DNA from: Pedobacter sp. B4-66
Lineage (GTDB): Bacteria; Bacteroidota; Bacteroidia; Sphingobacteriales; Sphingobacteriaceae
Assembly: GCF_018492665.1 (NCBI RefSeq)
Contig: NZ_JAFVME010000006.1
Location: 615,609-679,608 of the forward strand
Reading direction: 5' to 3'
Length of the DNA stretch: 64,000 nucleotides
Part shown: in pieces, positions 34,630 through 43,373 of the stretch
Layout of the letters: each line of letters opens with the position of its first letter
Position numbering within the stretch: position 1 is the stretch's first letter
Position numbers and translations under genes: made by a program
Notes under the pieces: generated by a model
Seen by the model: the letters and a program-made list of their open reading frames with translations, nothing else
Told to the model about the DNA's origin: nothing
The model's database searches: none

Positions 34630-35063
34630 TAGTAATAGTTGTGCAATCCGTCATATTCAAACCCGCAACGTGGGTATAGCGTATTGCCAATGTCATTTGT
34701 TTTTTCGGTTTCCAACATCAAACCACAAGCACCTGTCTCATCGCACCATTTTTTACTACGGTCAATTAATGCTACTGAAAGCCCATTCCCCCTAAAGTCG
34801 GGGTGAACAAACAGGTCACTTAATAACCATTGTTTTCCAAGTTTAATGTAGTGATATAGTTCATACAACTGAACAAACCCAACTGCCTGGTTTCCCACAT
34901 AAACCAAAAAGATATGGGATTGTCCTTCCTTTAAACGCTCTTGTATAAACGCTTTGCATTTTTCATAATCAGGTTGTTGACGGTAGAAAATTCGATATTG
35001 ATTGAATAAATCCGTCGCCACGTCTAAGTCAACCATACTTACTTTTTTGATACTGAAATCCAT
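34617..35063 (-). CDS. GNAT-family N-acetyltransferase, divergent from MocR regulator
   Basis: A 148-residue GNAT from the ATG at 35063 (MDFSIKKVSMVDLDVATDLF); the frame is open nine codons upstream but that would run into the likely operator. Motif A is LFVHPDFRGNGLSVALIDRSKKW at about 90-113, followed by GLMLETEKTNDIGNTLYPRCGFEYDG, typical of Gcn5-like acetyltransferases. It is divergent from the PLP-dependent MocR-type regulator at 35149, with 85 bases between them, and is the first gene in the minus-strand line that includes the ABM fragment and a second GNAT. It is a strong candidate target of that regulator. Confidence 0.88.
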   Translation of the reverse strand: MDFSIKKVSMVDLDVATDLFNQYRIFYRQQPDYEKCKAFIQERLKEGQSHIFLVYVGNQAVGFVQLYELYHYIKLGKQWLLSDLFVHPDFRGNGLSVALIDRSKKWCDETGACGLMLETEKTNDIGNTLYPRCGFEYDGLHNYYYWWK

Positions 35064-35105
35064 TTTAAAAGTATTTTGTTTGTACTGCAAATTTATTTTT
35101 AATAA

Positions 35106-35148
35106 GGACTACCTTTGTAATCCAGTTTTAATATATATTGTAGTCCAG
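35106..35148. promoter_or_regulatory. Probable MocR-regulator operator
   Basis: The 85-base divergent region holds an exact 7-base inverted repeat, GGACTAC (35106-35112) and GTAGTCC (35140-35146), with 34 bases from start to start, about three helical turns. It also holds two direct copies of TGTARTCCAG at 35116-35125 and 35139-35148, 23 bases apart, differing at one base. MocR/GabR/PdxR-type regulators are known to bind paired direct repeats in such divergent regions. The second copy touches the regulator's ATG, which would suit autorepression. Confidence 0.6.
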
Positions 35149-36624
35149 ATGTTTCCTTACGACCGTATTATTCTCGTCGACAAAAGCAATAAAATCCCGG
35201 TTTATCGACAAATAGCCCTATCAATCACTAATGCGATCAGGAACGGAGTATTAAAAGCCGGAACACTTCTACCCGGCAGTCGGGAGCTTGCAAAAGTTTT
35301 GGGAGTACACCGAAAAACGGTGATTGCAGCTTATGAACAATTGAATGCGCAGGATTGGATTGTGATTATTCCAAGAAAGCACGTTGCCGTGTCGGAACAT
35401 ATTCCGCTATTAAAACCCCATGATTGGAGCCAATCAGATCCTTCGGCATCTTATAAAAATAGTTTCGACCTGCCATTTAGAATTGTTGAGAGAAATGAAA
35501 TTATAAAAGATGCTACATCCGCTTCGGATATTCTCATTGATGATGGATATCCTGATGTGGGTCTTTCTCCGATTGACAATTTATTGAAAACTTACCGCTC
35601 GCTCACCTCAAGGAAGCACACTGTAAAGGATGCTCATGTTGGGACTGCGCAGGGAACATTAAAACTAAGGGAAGAACTTGTTGCATATTTGTCCGAGACA
35701 AGGGGATTAAATGTAACACCAGACAATCTGTTGATTACACATGGGGCACAAATGAGCATCTATCTGTCGTCCCAACTGCTATTGGATAGCTCCACTACTA
35801 TTGTCGTAGCCAGGCCCAATTATCCGATTGCCAATAGGGCTTTTGAGGAAACAGGAACAAAAACTATTGAGGTAAATGTTGATGATGATGGCATTGATGT
35901 GGATGCCATCGAAAAATTATGCAAAAAGCAAAAAATCACCGCCGTTTATGTTATTCCCCATCACCACTACCCAACAACCGTCACCCTTAGTGTAGAGAAA
36001 AGGATGAAGTTACTGGAACTTTCGAATCAGTTTTCTTTCGTTATCATAGAAGATGATTATGACTATGATTATCATTATAGTTCATCCCCCTATCTACCTT
36101 TAGCAAGTGCCAGACATACGGGGAGTGTAATATATATCGGTTCATTCTCCAAGATGCTAGACCCCGCCATAAGGATCGGCTTTATGGTTGCTCCGAAGAA
36201 TTTCATATCCCAATGCACCGCTTTGCGGAATGTAATTGATGTAGGCGGTGATGGATACATGCAAAATGCACTGGCAATAATGATAAAAGATGGAGAACTA
36301 AAAAGACACCTTAAAAAAGCGAAAAAAATCTATCATCATCGCCGGGATTTCCTGGATGCCCTATTGAAAGAGAGGCTCGGTAAATATATCTCTTATTTAC
36401 TCCCTACTGGCGGAATGGCAATTTGGATTAGACTATTGCCTCAATATCCTATCAGTCAATTAAAAGAAATGCCCGGGCTAAAAATCAAAAGAATTAGTGC
36501 AGAACAAAATGCTTTTCGTTTCGGATTTGCTTCTATGGATGAAAAGGAACTTGAACAAACTGTAGAATTTCTAAAAATACAGTTTCAAAAATTCAACACA
36601 AATCTTAGTGAAATAACAATATAA
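35149..36624 (+). CDS. MocR/PdxR-type transcriptional regulator (GntR HTH + aminotransferase fold)
   Basis: About 491 residues from the ATG at 35149 (MFPYDRIILVDKSNKIPVYRQI). The frame extends 49 codons upstream but those overlap the divergent gene. An N-terminal GntR-type winged helix (LPGSRELAKVLGVHRKTVIAAYEQLNAQ) is followed by a fold-type I aminotransferase-like domain. The PLP-binding lysine is in IYIGSFSKMLDPAIRIGF, and VIIEDDYDYDYHY and HHHYPTTVTLS are also seen. Members sense PLP or an amino compound and control neighbouring genes, such as PLP synthesis, GABA or taurine use. Here the divergent neighbours are acetyltransferases, so it probably responds to an amine or PLP-linked signal and controls them. 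Confidence 0.9.
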   Translation: MFPYDRIILVDKSNKIPVYRQIALSITNAIRNGVLKAGTLLPGSRELAKVLGVHRKTVIAAYEQLNAQDWIVIIPRKHVAVSEHIPLLKPHDWSQSDPSASYKNSFDLPFRIVERNEIIKDATSASDILIDDGYPDVGLSPIDNLLKTYRSLTSRKHTVKDAHVGTAQGTLKLREELVAYLSETRGLNVTPDNLLITHGAQMSIYLSSQLLLDSSTTIVVARPNYPIANRAFEETGTKTIEVNVDDDGIDVDAIEKLCKKQKITAVYVIPHHHYPTTVTLSVEKRMKLLELSNQFSFVIIEDDYDYDYHYSSSPYLPLASARHTGSVIYIGSFSKMLDPAIRIGFMVAPKNFISQCTALRNVIDVGGDGYMQNALAIMIKDGELKRHLKKAKKIYHHRRDFLDALLKERLGKYISYLLPTGGMAIWIRLLPQYPISQLKEMPGLKIKRISAEQNAFRFGFASMDEKELEQTVEFLKIQFQKFNTNLSEITI

Positions 36625-37214
36625 GTTCTATTCATGTCCATTGCTACGTAGCTAAAACTCCTCATACTGTTGTACTTATCTACAAACAACCCAACAGTAA
36701 CGTAAAAATTACATAAAATTATTCGATTTGCTTTGTAAGCTCGAAATCCCGTTTTACAACTCCTGTAAACATTTTATGAAAGCTTAAATTAAAGAAAAAA
36801 AAACGCAAACATTACACTTATGCATTGATTATCAACATTTTATTTTGAAATATCCGATTTACCTATTAACATTATATTAACTTTAATAATATAATTATGC
36901 TTTCAAATCAATTTAATTTAATGATTTTTTTTCGATGGCTATATATCTATATGTCACACCTAAACTATGTTGATTAACTCATATAAACTCACTGACCTAA
37001 AATATATGCTTGACCAGCAATAAAGATATCTTTTGCAAAAGTAAAGAAGCATAGCCTTTTCAATATATGCCGCTTAATTGTCGAAGCGTTGAACGGCAAA
37101 GATAATATCCATTTTTTTTTATCGGTATGAAGACACTGGATTTTAACAGCAAAAATTAGAATAGTGAATGGCTACGGTTATTCATAATCGTAGCTATTTA
37201 CTTAACCAAATAAT
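36625..37214. other. 590-base AT-rich intergenic region
   Basis: No convincing gene or RNA is seen between the MocR-type regulator and the thioredoxin lipoprotein. Near its right end is an imperfect hairpin (37171-37181 with 37184-37194, one mismatch, stem core GCTACG/CGTAGC) only 20 bases before the ATG at 37215. It could affect translation of that gene or end a short transcript. The rest is very AT-rich with no repeats I could confirm. Confidence 0.4.
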
Positions 37215-38681
37215 ATGAAACAATTCGTCTATATCTTTACGCTTTTTACAGCGGCAGCCGTGCTCCTATTCGGTTGCGAGCCTAAGCCTACAAATAAGAA
37301 AATAGCATCAAACGTGCCAGTTTTGTTTAGTGTTACTGTTAACCTTTTGATTGACGGCGTTCCAGTAAATGAAAAAAGCCCAGAGTTGTTTTTTTATTAC
37401 CATGATTCATTGGCACAAACTCATGGAATAAGCGTTAAAACCGAAAAAACCAAATTTGCATTAACCAGCCCTGTTCTTTTATTGGAATCCACAGAAAAAC
37501 AAACACCTTTTCTAATTTATCCCGGGGAAAAAATAAATATAAAAAACCCTGGTCCTGATTCTTTGCAGATGTATATAGCCGGAAATTCTGAGCGGACAAA
37601 TGAACTTGATTTCTTTAGGAAAGTAGTAAACCGGACAGGAAATATGTGGTATTTCTATCCATCGATGTACTTTCAACGAAGAGTAAAAAACCTGGATCAA
37701 CTTAAAACACTGGAAACCACAATTGACAGCCTAAAAAAGGAGCGCCTGGCGTATTTAAAATCTTATTCCCAGGAATATCCGGTCAGTGACAAATTCGCTG
37801 CTTTTGCTAAACATTGCATTTCAACCACCGCATTACGGGATTCATTGCTGCTGTATCATAATAACAGAGAGATGATTATGAAACAAATCTCGTATAAAGA
37901 CCTTGCAACGGCTAAAATCAATAGTATTCGAAACCTTGGATTTAAGGACTATGCAATTTTCTACCGTGCATGTATTGATCTGGTTTCTATAGCTGTTGGG
38001 ACTACTAAATTTGACATTGACGGAATAGGTAAAGACGACTCTGATTTTCTTAGATCATTCAATTTTATAGAGAAGAATTTTGATGGTCAGATCCGGGATT
38101 TTTTATTAGCACACCTACTTCACAGCGCAAAAAAAAATCATCTTAAGATATCCAAAAAGTACGTCGATAAATTTGACTCCTTATGTGTTAATCGGGGATA
38201 TTTCAAAAAAATCAATGCCCTTTTGCTGGAAAACAATATAGCAGAAAATTTTAAAAAGGGCACCAATAAATTATTGTCTCTGGATGGAAAAAGCGTGCAG
38301 GACCTAAAAGAGGTTTTTTCAAAACATAAAGGTAAGCTTATCATTTTAGATTTTTGGGCAAGCTGGTGTAGCCCTTGTCGTAGAGAGATGCCATATATCA
38401 CTAATTTAAAAAAGGATTACAAAGGTAAAAACATTGTTTTTATCAGCATATCTACAGATAGTCAGGTCGGTGGATGGAAAAAAGCTGCAAAAGAAGAGGG
38501 CCTTAAAGGAGAGGACAATTATTTATTACTCAATGCGGATGATGCATCGTTCATCAAGAATCACAATATAAATAGCATCCCACGATATATGCTCATCGGG
38601 AAGTCAGGAGAAGTATTAATTGACAATACTCCACGGCCCAGTGAACACAGGTTCAGGGAATTAATCAACAAGTATTTGTAA
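37215..38681 (+). CDS. TlpA/ResA-like thiol-disulfide oxidoreductase lipoprotein
   Basis: A 488-residue lipoprotein (FTLFTAAAVLLFGC, Cys21, then EPKPTNKK). Residues ~30-350 form an N-terminal domain of the kind seen in Bacteroidota TlpA-like proteins, with no recognisable motif. The C-terminal thioredoxin domain at about 365-488 carries the active site WASWCSPCRREMPY with Cys385 and Cys388, and a cis-Pro in NSIPRYMLIG. It probably reduces or rearranges disulfides of exported proteins at the periplasmic face of the membrane. It stands alone between the MocR-type regulator and a GNAT gene on the same strand. Confidence 0.88.
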   Translation: MKQFVYIFTLFTAAAVLLFGCEPKPTNKKIASNVPVLFSVTVNLLIDGVPVNEKSPELFFYYHDSLAQTHGISVKTEKTKFALTSPVLLLESTEKQTPFLIYPGEKINIKNPGPDSLQMYIAGNSERTNELDFFRKVVNRTGNMWYFYPSMYFQRRVKNLDQLKTLETTIDSLKKERLAYLKSYSQEYPVSDKFAAFAKHCISTTALRDSLLLYHNNREMIMKQISYKDLATAKINSIRNLGFKDYAIFYRACIDLVSIAVGTTKFDIDGIGKDDSDFLRSFNFIEKNFDGQIRDFLLAHLLHSAKKNHLKISKKYVDKFDSLCVNRGYFKKINALLLENNIAENFKKGTNKLLSLDGKSVQDLKEVFSKHKGKLIILDFWASWCSPCRREMPYITNLKKDYKGKNIVFISISTDSQVGGWKKAAKEEGLKGEDNYLLLNADDASFIKNHNINSIPRYMLIGKSGEVLIDNTPRPSEHRFRELINKYL

Positions 38682-38828
38682 GACCCAAATAATTTATAAT
38701 GGTTCATCCTTAATGATTGACCCACATTTACATCTTGTTCTTGACGGTTGTTTTTCACACCTCCTGCAGACAAAACCAAACAGCATAAAATCCAGTAACT
38801 TATTTTAACAATTAGTAAGTTTGTAAAT

Positions 38829-39263
38829 ATGGTTTTTAGAATTGCAGAACTCTCAGATATCAAACAGATGCAGGTAGTAAGACATCTGGTTAAGGAGAAT
38901 ACCTTGAGCAACCCCGATCTGGTACCTGATAAAGATGTGGCATATTACATATCCGAGAAAGGAAAGGGCTGGGTTTGTGAGGTGGATGGCCTGGTTGTAG
39001 GCTTCTCCATTATAGACCTATTGGAAAAGAGTGTATGGGCATTATTCGTAGATCCAGACTTTGCGGAAAAAGGAATTGGAAAGGAATTGCATAGATTAAT
39101 GCTAGATTGGTATTTTCAGCAAACTAAAGACAAGGTAGTTTTAGGAACAGCTCCGAATACACGGGCTGAACGGTTCTATACCCTTCAGGGCTGGACGTCG
39201 GTTGGTAGTTATTCAAATGGCGAGATTAAATTTGAAATGAGTTATGCTAATTGGTCACATTGA
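38829..39263 (+). CDS. GNAT-family N-acetyltransferase
   Basis: A 144-residue GNAT. Motif A is visible as LFVDPDFAEKGIGKELHRLMLDWYF at about 77-101 and motif B as VVLGTAPNTRAERFYTLQGWTSVG near 107. The N-terminal part FRIAELSDIKQMQVVRHLVKEN is also standard. The end (NGEIKFEMSYANW) resembles small cytoplasmic GNATs of unknown substrate. No operon partner is clear. The 147-base gap upstream carries a signal-peptide-like stretch on the opposite strand without a start codon, which I do not annotate. Confidence 0.87.
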   Translation: MVFRIAELSDIKQMQVVRHLVKENTLSNPDLVPDKDVAYYISEKGKGWVCEVDGLVVGFSIIDLLEKSVWALFVDPDFAEKGIGKELHRLMLDWYFQQTKDKVVLGTAPNTRAERFYTLQGWTSVGSYSNGEIKFEMSYANWSH

Positions 39264-39456
39264 TAGCTACCAATGTTAATTCTGTAGTACTTGTAATATG
39301 GAGAATAATGAAAACAAACGTTCTGCGCAAATAACCAAACAGTACTTTAACTCATCTCATCAGGCTGTTACATCTCTTCACAAGTTGCGGAATGCCAGTA
39401 CGATTTTGTGCTCTGGAATTATACTCAGACTTCAAAAGGACTTACCACCGATATTA

Positions 39457-39687
39457 TTAAATACTGTTACGACTATTTTTTTGCCTGTATTCTCTTATTG
39501 ACCTAAGCACATAAAAGCAATAAAGCCAAACTGCTAACGATATTATAAAAGTTGGTACAAGATATTTTAACGGGTAAGTACTTTTAGTAAGATCAGTGAA
39601 ATAGTAAATTATACAACCCGGAGCAACAAAACCGCTTACCCCAATTAGTCCCGCAGATATCATTTCTTTGGCTTTTAAATTTTCCAT
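39457..39687 (-). CDS. Small predicted membrane protein, 76 residues
   Basis: The frame starts MENLKAKEMISAG and contains two hydrophobic segments, GLIGVSGFVAPGCIIYYF (about 13-30) and LVPTFIISLAVWLYCFYVL (about 43-61), ending in a basic tail SIREYRQKNSR. This is a plausible two-helix membrane protein with the positive tail inside. I do not recognise a family. It overlaps a short plus-strand frame (39298-39501) that I regard as non-coding. Confidence 0.5.
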   Translation of the reverse strand: MENLKAKEMISAGLIGVSGFVAPGCIIYYFTDLTKSTYPLKYLVPTFIISLAVWLYCFYVLRSIREYRQKNSRNSI

Positions 39688-39747
39688 AATAATTTAGGTT
39701 GGTTTACTAAAGATAGTAATATTTAAAACCAATAGTTATAACCTATT

Positions 39748-39785
39748 ATCTTGTCCTGCTATAGCTTATCATTAAAGCAGGACAA
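39748..39785. repeat. Hairpin and motif also found near 48.5 kb
   Basis: Arms TTGTCCTGCT (39751-39760) and AGCAGGACAA (39776-39785) are exact reverse complements. The 24-base stretch 39748-39771 matches 48524-48547 at 21 of 24 positions, sharing CCTGCTATAGCTT in the same orientation. It may be a terminator-like element of this genome or a remnant of a mobile-element end. Two partial copies in an AT-rich 64-kb window could also be chance. Confidence 0.4.
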
Positions 39786-39948
39786 AACAGCCTTAGCTTT
39801 TGTGTACTCCAAATACAGAAGATCCGAATTTTTCAGTAATCCTCCTACTTTGTCTATTTTTCTCTGATTCCAATATATAAGTAATCGGATATATAGGAAG
39901 ATTTTTTAATGACAAATTATGTATTAGTGACGACAAAATAACGGTAGA

Positions 39949-41334
39949 TTAATGTACCATAAAAGGAATATTTGCGGTAGCCACATGATTATGACCATCA
40001 CTCACATAGACAAACAAACGGTAAGCACCGAGCTTTGCAGGTACGCTGAGCAATGCATTTGTCAGGGAATTTGCCGTCACCATATTGGGGATCGCTGCAG
40101 GCCTGCTTTCCCTGTCACCACCCTGCCCAAGATCCGTTGCTTCATGCAGCAGTTCCCACCTGATAGTTAATTTGTCCTTATCCGGATCTGAAACAGAGAT
40201 CTTCACTAAATATTTTTCCTCGGGGTTGAGATGAATAGAACTGCGTGCACTTTTGCCATCTACGGTAAATGAACCGATATTGGGCGCCCTATTTTGAGGC
40301 CATTTGCCACTCCATTCATATTGCATAACGTCAAACACTTCTGACGTTTCTCCTGCTTCTGTAAACAGGCCATACCATGTAGGTGTACGCTCCTGTTTCT
40401 GCCCCCAGAGAAATACATAGGAACCCAGACAATTCTTGTCTTTCAGGATGGATGCTTCATATCGTGTTTTGTAGACTTCAGCTTTTTCCGTGCTGGTCTC
40501 TTCAACCGGGGCGCCCCATGATGTTTTCGGACATTCCCAATGTCCTGTGGGTCCCCATTCAGTGACCAGGTAAGGACCATCCCAGCCTGTGGTCCGCAGC
40601 TGATCAGGCACTTTGGCCAATCCACCATATACCTGTACAGAAAGGAAATCTAGGTCTGGGCATTTAGCTTTAATTTGGTCTATTTCTCTTTGATTGATAC
40701 CTGCAAGCATGGTAGTAGCAGGATGGTTCGGATCTTCCTGATGGATCATTTTTGCAATGTCATTCACCGCATTCCAGACATTCGGGTTTTTATAATCCAG
40801 GTTCAGTTCGTTTCCTATGCCCCAGGCCAGTAATGCCGGATGGTTCTTATACTTCTGCACTTCTTTACGCAGGTGATCCAATTGTTTTTTTACCGCAACT
40901 GCGTCATTGTAGTCAAAACCATGACGTTCACGTGCTACATCCAGCCCCATTGTAACTGTTAACCCAAGCTTTTCTGCCTGTTCCAGATTTGCCGCCCCAC
41001 CTCCGGTATCCCAGGTACGGAAAGAATTTCCGCCTGCGGTTTTTAAGGCTTCGGCTTCTGAAGTCCCGCCTGCCCCTTTTACAAAATAAGGTTGTCCGTT
41101 TCTGATGAACGTATAACCCGTCTCTGTTTTCTTAATTTCAACCTTTATTGCTTTGCTGTTTTTCGGGCTCGCATGAGTGGTCAATCCAGAACGAATCAAT
41201 TTTGCAGTATCTGTTTCAATTTTGTATACATGCCTGACATTTACTGACGCTGAGGATGGCGCGCTGAAACCTGCGGTCAGTAAACAGCTTATGCCTAAAA
41301 TAAGGAGATTCATACTCATGATTTCTTTCTTCAT
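39949..41334 (-). CDS. Secreted GH2-like TIM-barrel glycoside hydrolase (clan GH-A)
   Basis: About 461 residues from the ATG at 41334 (MKKEIMSMNLLILGISCLLTAGFSA); an ATG at 41319 is also possible. The barrel follows the GH2/GH-A pattern: PYFVKGAGGTSEAEALKTAG, NSFRTWDTGGGAANLEQAEKLG, candidate acid/base Glu176 in LLAWGIGNELN and nucleophile Glu259 in YLVTEWGPTGHWE. A C-terminal beta domain after about 350 (APNIGSFTVDGKSARSSIHL, DKDKLTIRWELL) resembles an Ig-like module. It lacks the sugar-binding and Ig domains that normally precede the barrel in full GH2 enzymes. Substrate is not predictable. It begins 27 bases after the second fucosidase gene, so both act together. Confidence 0.78.
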   Translation of the reverse strand: MKKEIMSMNLLILGISCLLTAGFSAPSSASVNVRHVYKIETDTAKLIRSGLTTHASPKNSKAIKVEIKKTETGYTFIRNGQPYFVKGAGGTSEAEALKTAGGNSFRTWDTGGGAANLEQAEKLGLTVTMGLDVARERHGFDYNDAVAVKKQLDHLRKEVQKYKNHPALLAWGIGNELNLDYKNPNVWNAVNDIAKMIHQEDPNHPATTMLAGINQREIDQIKAKCPDLDFLSVQVYGGLAKVPDQLRTTGWDGPYLVTEWGPTGHWECPKTSWGAPVEETSTEKAEVYKTRYEASILKDKNCLGSYVFLWGQKQERTPTWYGLFTEAGETSEVFDVMQYEWSGKWPQNRAPNIGSFTVDGKSARSSIHLNPEEKYLVKISVSDPDKDKLTIRWELLHEATDLGQGGDRESRPAAIPNMVTANSLTNALLSVPAKLGAYRLFVYVSDGHNHVATANIPFMVH

Positions 41335-41361
41335 AATGCAATATAATAAAAGCATGATCTT

Positions 41362-43125
41362 TTATTTTGAATAAACCTTAATCTTTACAGCTGTCGGATC
41401 ACCTGTAATGCTAAGCTGTATGTATTGTATACTACGTCCCAACACTTCAGCACCAGTCATATAAGTAGTAAGGCTTATTTCTGTATCTTCAGGATTTATC
41501 TTTCCCGCTTCAGTCCAACTCTTTCCATCGGAAGATGTCTTTACTATAACCTGATCCTTACTTTCGTAAATTCCAATACCTGTAACCTTATATTTCTCTT
41601 TCAGATCGATAGTATACATATCCATTTTCCAATCAGTAGAGTTGATGTCAAAGTCTCTTATAGCTGCACCATATTCTACTCCATCAAAAACGGAATGATT
41701 TGCCGCACTTAAAACTCCCGATATCGGTTTTTTCATCACCAATTCAATAATTGTGGCTATACTATCTGGCTTAATAGGTGCACTAAACTGCCATTTCCCT
41801 TTTTTACTTTCATAACTGGCCTTGCCTTCAATATTCAAATACTTTGCACTCAAGATCGAATTACCCGCAATCGCAGGCAAATTAATCTTACCATCCTTCC
41901 AATCATAAACATACAAATACACTTTGTTTCCTTTGTAAGTAGCACCACCCCACTTACCAGGCATCCAAGGTCCTCCTTTAGTTTCATAAAAAGCAGAGCC
42001 AATTTTTTTCAGCCAGCTCCCCATGTCAAGTAACAAGGTCTTTTGAACCGGATCAAATTTACCATCCCAATGAGCCCCCCAACTCAACAGCACATTACCG
42101 TTTCCCTGAGCCGAAGAAAACAAATCCCTTAACAGTTGTTTTTTTGATAGGTTTGGTAATGGAGAATAAGCCCAGTTGCCATTCAATGTAAGTGCACTTT
42201 CCCAGGGACGGGATTGATAACGACCTACTTCTTGTTCTGGTGTATCAAAATCACCAGGAATACTGGTTCTGTTATTAATAATAATGTTCGGCTGTAACTT
42301 ACGCATCATTCGTGTTAGGTTCTCTGCATCCCACATATCAGCGGTAAACATCCCTCCCCACCACGCAGCATCAAACCAGAAAAGATCAATTTTGCCATAT
42401 TTTGTGCATAGCTCTCTAACTACATTACGCTGGTATTCCAGGTACTGTTTGTGCGTAGCGCCAGGAACTGCATTTCCTCCTTTCAGCGATTTCCACACTA
42501 AACCATTCTGGGTGTTTACTGCCTTTGAAGTATCTACAGGAGCATAATCCGGATGATACCAATCGCGTTGAGAATAATAGATTCCGAATGGCATGTTTAT
42601 TTTATGACAAGCATCTGCAATCTCTTTCAAATAATCACGACCAAATGGCGTATTGGTAATTTTAAAATCAGAAAATTTAGTATTCCACATGTGAAAACCA
42701 TCATGATGTTTCGCAATCACCACAACATATTTCATCCCCGCGTACTTTGCAATTTGAACCCACTCATCCGCATTGAAATTTTCGAGCTTAAATTTTGACG
42801 GCCACTTCTTCCACACACTATCAGGATATGCTCCATGCCCCATGTCCGGAGCTTTACGAGTTTCACAAATCTCCCAGCTGATATCTTTATCTACATACGC
42901 CGATAGGCCAAAATGAATAAACATCCCGTAACGGGCACTAGTAAACCATTTCATTTGTTCCGGACTTGCAAAATTACTGCTATCCCACTCCTCTTTAGTA
43001 AAAGGCTGATACTTAAATGCTGTTTGTTTGGGTATCTTATCTGTATTCAAGACCGACCATTGGGCCTTTAATTCCGTACAATAGATGATGAAACATGTGA
43101 TGCCTATGTAAAAAATTTTATTCAT
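41362..43125 (-). CDS. Alpha-L-fucosidase, GH29
   Basis: A 587-residue secreted enzyme (signal IFYIGITCFIIYCTELKAQ). GH29 motifs are complete: ARYGMFIHFGLSAY near 64, IAKHHDGFHMWNT with His140-His141-Asp142, and nucleophile Asp252 in DLFWFDAAWWGG. Residues ~370-450 form a beta-sandwich (GGATYKGNKVYLYVYDWKDGKINL). The last ~130 residues look like a discoidin-type module (DLKEKYKVTGIGIYESKDQ, VKTSSDGKSWTEAG). It is clearly different from the fucosidase at 7756-9993 in length and sequence, so the two may act on different fucosides. It heads a likely two-gene operon with the GH2-like enzyme. Confidence 0.92.
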   Translation of the reverse strand: MNKIFYIGITCFIIYCTELKAQWSVLNTDKIPKQTAFKYQPFTKEEWDSSNFASPEQMKWFTSARYGMFIHFGLSAYVDKDISWEICETRKAPDMGHGAYPDSVWKKWPSKFKLENFNADEWVQIAKYAGMKYVVVIAKHHDGFHMWNTKFSDFKITNTPFGRDYLKEIADACHKINMPFGIYYSQRDWYHPDYAPVDTSKAVNTQNGLVWKSLKGGNAVPGATHKQYLEYQRNVVRELCTKYGKIDLFWFDAAWWGGMFTADMWDAENLTRMMRKLQPNIIINNRTSIPGDFDTPEQEVGRYQSRPWESALTLNGNWAYSPLPNLSKKQLLRDLFSSAQGNGNVLLSWGAHWDGKFDPVQKTLLLDMGSWLKKIGSAFYETKGGPWMPGKWGGATYKGNKVYLYVYDWKDGKINLPAIAGNSILSAKYLNIEGKASYESKKGKWQFSAPIKPDSIATIIELVMKKPISGVLSAANHSVFDGVEYGAAIRDFDINSTDWKMDMYTIDLKEKYKVTGIGIYESKDQVIVKTSSDGKSWTEAGKINPEDTEISLTTYMTGAEVLGRSIQYIQLSITGDPTAVKIKVYSK

Positions 43126-43373
43126 TTATTTTCCCCTTACATTTATATTCTTCGGTACGGTGCTTTTAACTTAATTCCTAGATAATCTAATCCAAATAAG
43201 GAGTTGAAGTTATCACCATTTACTAGAAAAAGAAATAGAGTATTAGGTTATAAAGCTGAATTAAACGATTAATTGTCCGATGGTCTAAAAGTATACACCC
43301 ATTTTACGATGGTAATTGACTTCTGGTTTGTCCTCCCAATTACCAAAGTTACAAACAGGTACTAGCTGCGCGT

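Noticed and set aside
38681..38828. Signal-peptide-like stretch on the minus strand (SYWILCCLVLSAGG followed by KNNRQEQDVNVGQS)
   Set aside because: It looks like the start of a small lipoprotein, but there is no ATG at the right place, the lipobox cysteine is missing and the frame then runs antisense through the end of the thioredoxin gene. At best it is a decayed remnant.
39298..39501. 67-codon plus-strand frame after the GNAT gene
   Set aside because: No family, no hydrophobic or repeat pattern, and its end overlaps the more convincing small membrane protein on the other strand.
10213..43273. Identical 14-mer ATTAAACGATTAAT at 10213 and 43260
   Set aside because: One copy spans the stop codon of the kinase gene. 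In an AT-rich 64-kb window several such 14-base matches are expected by chance.
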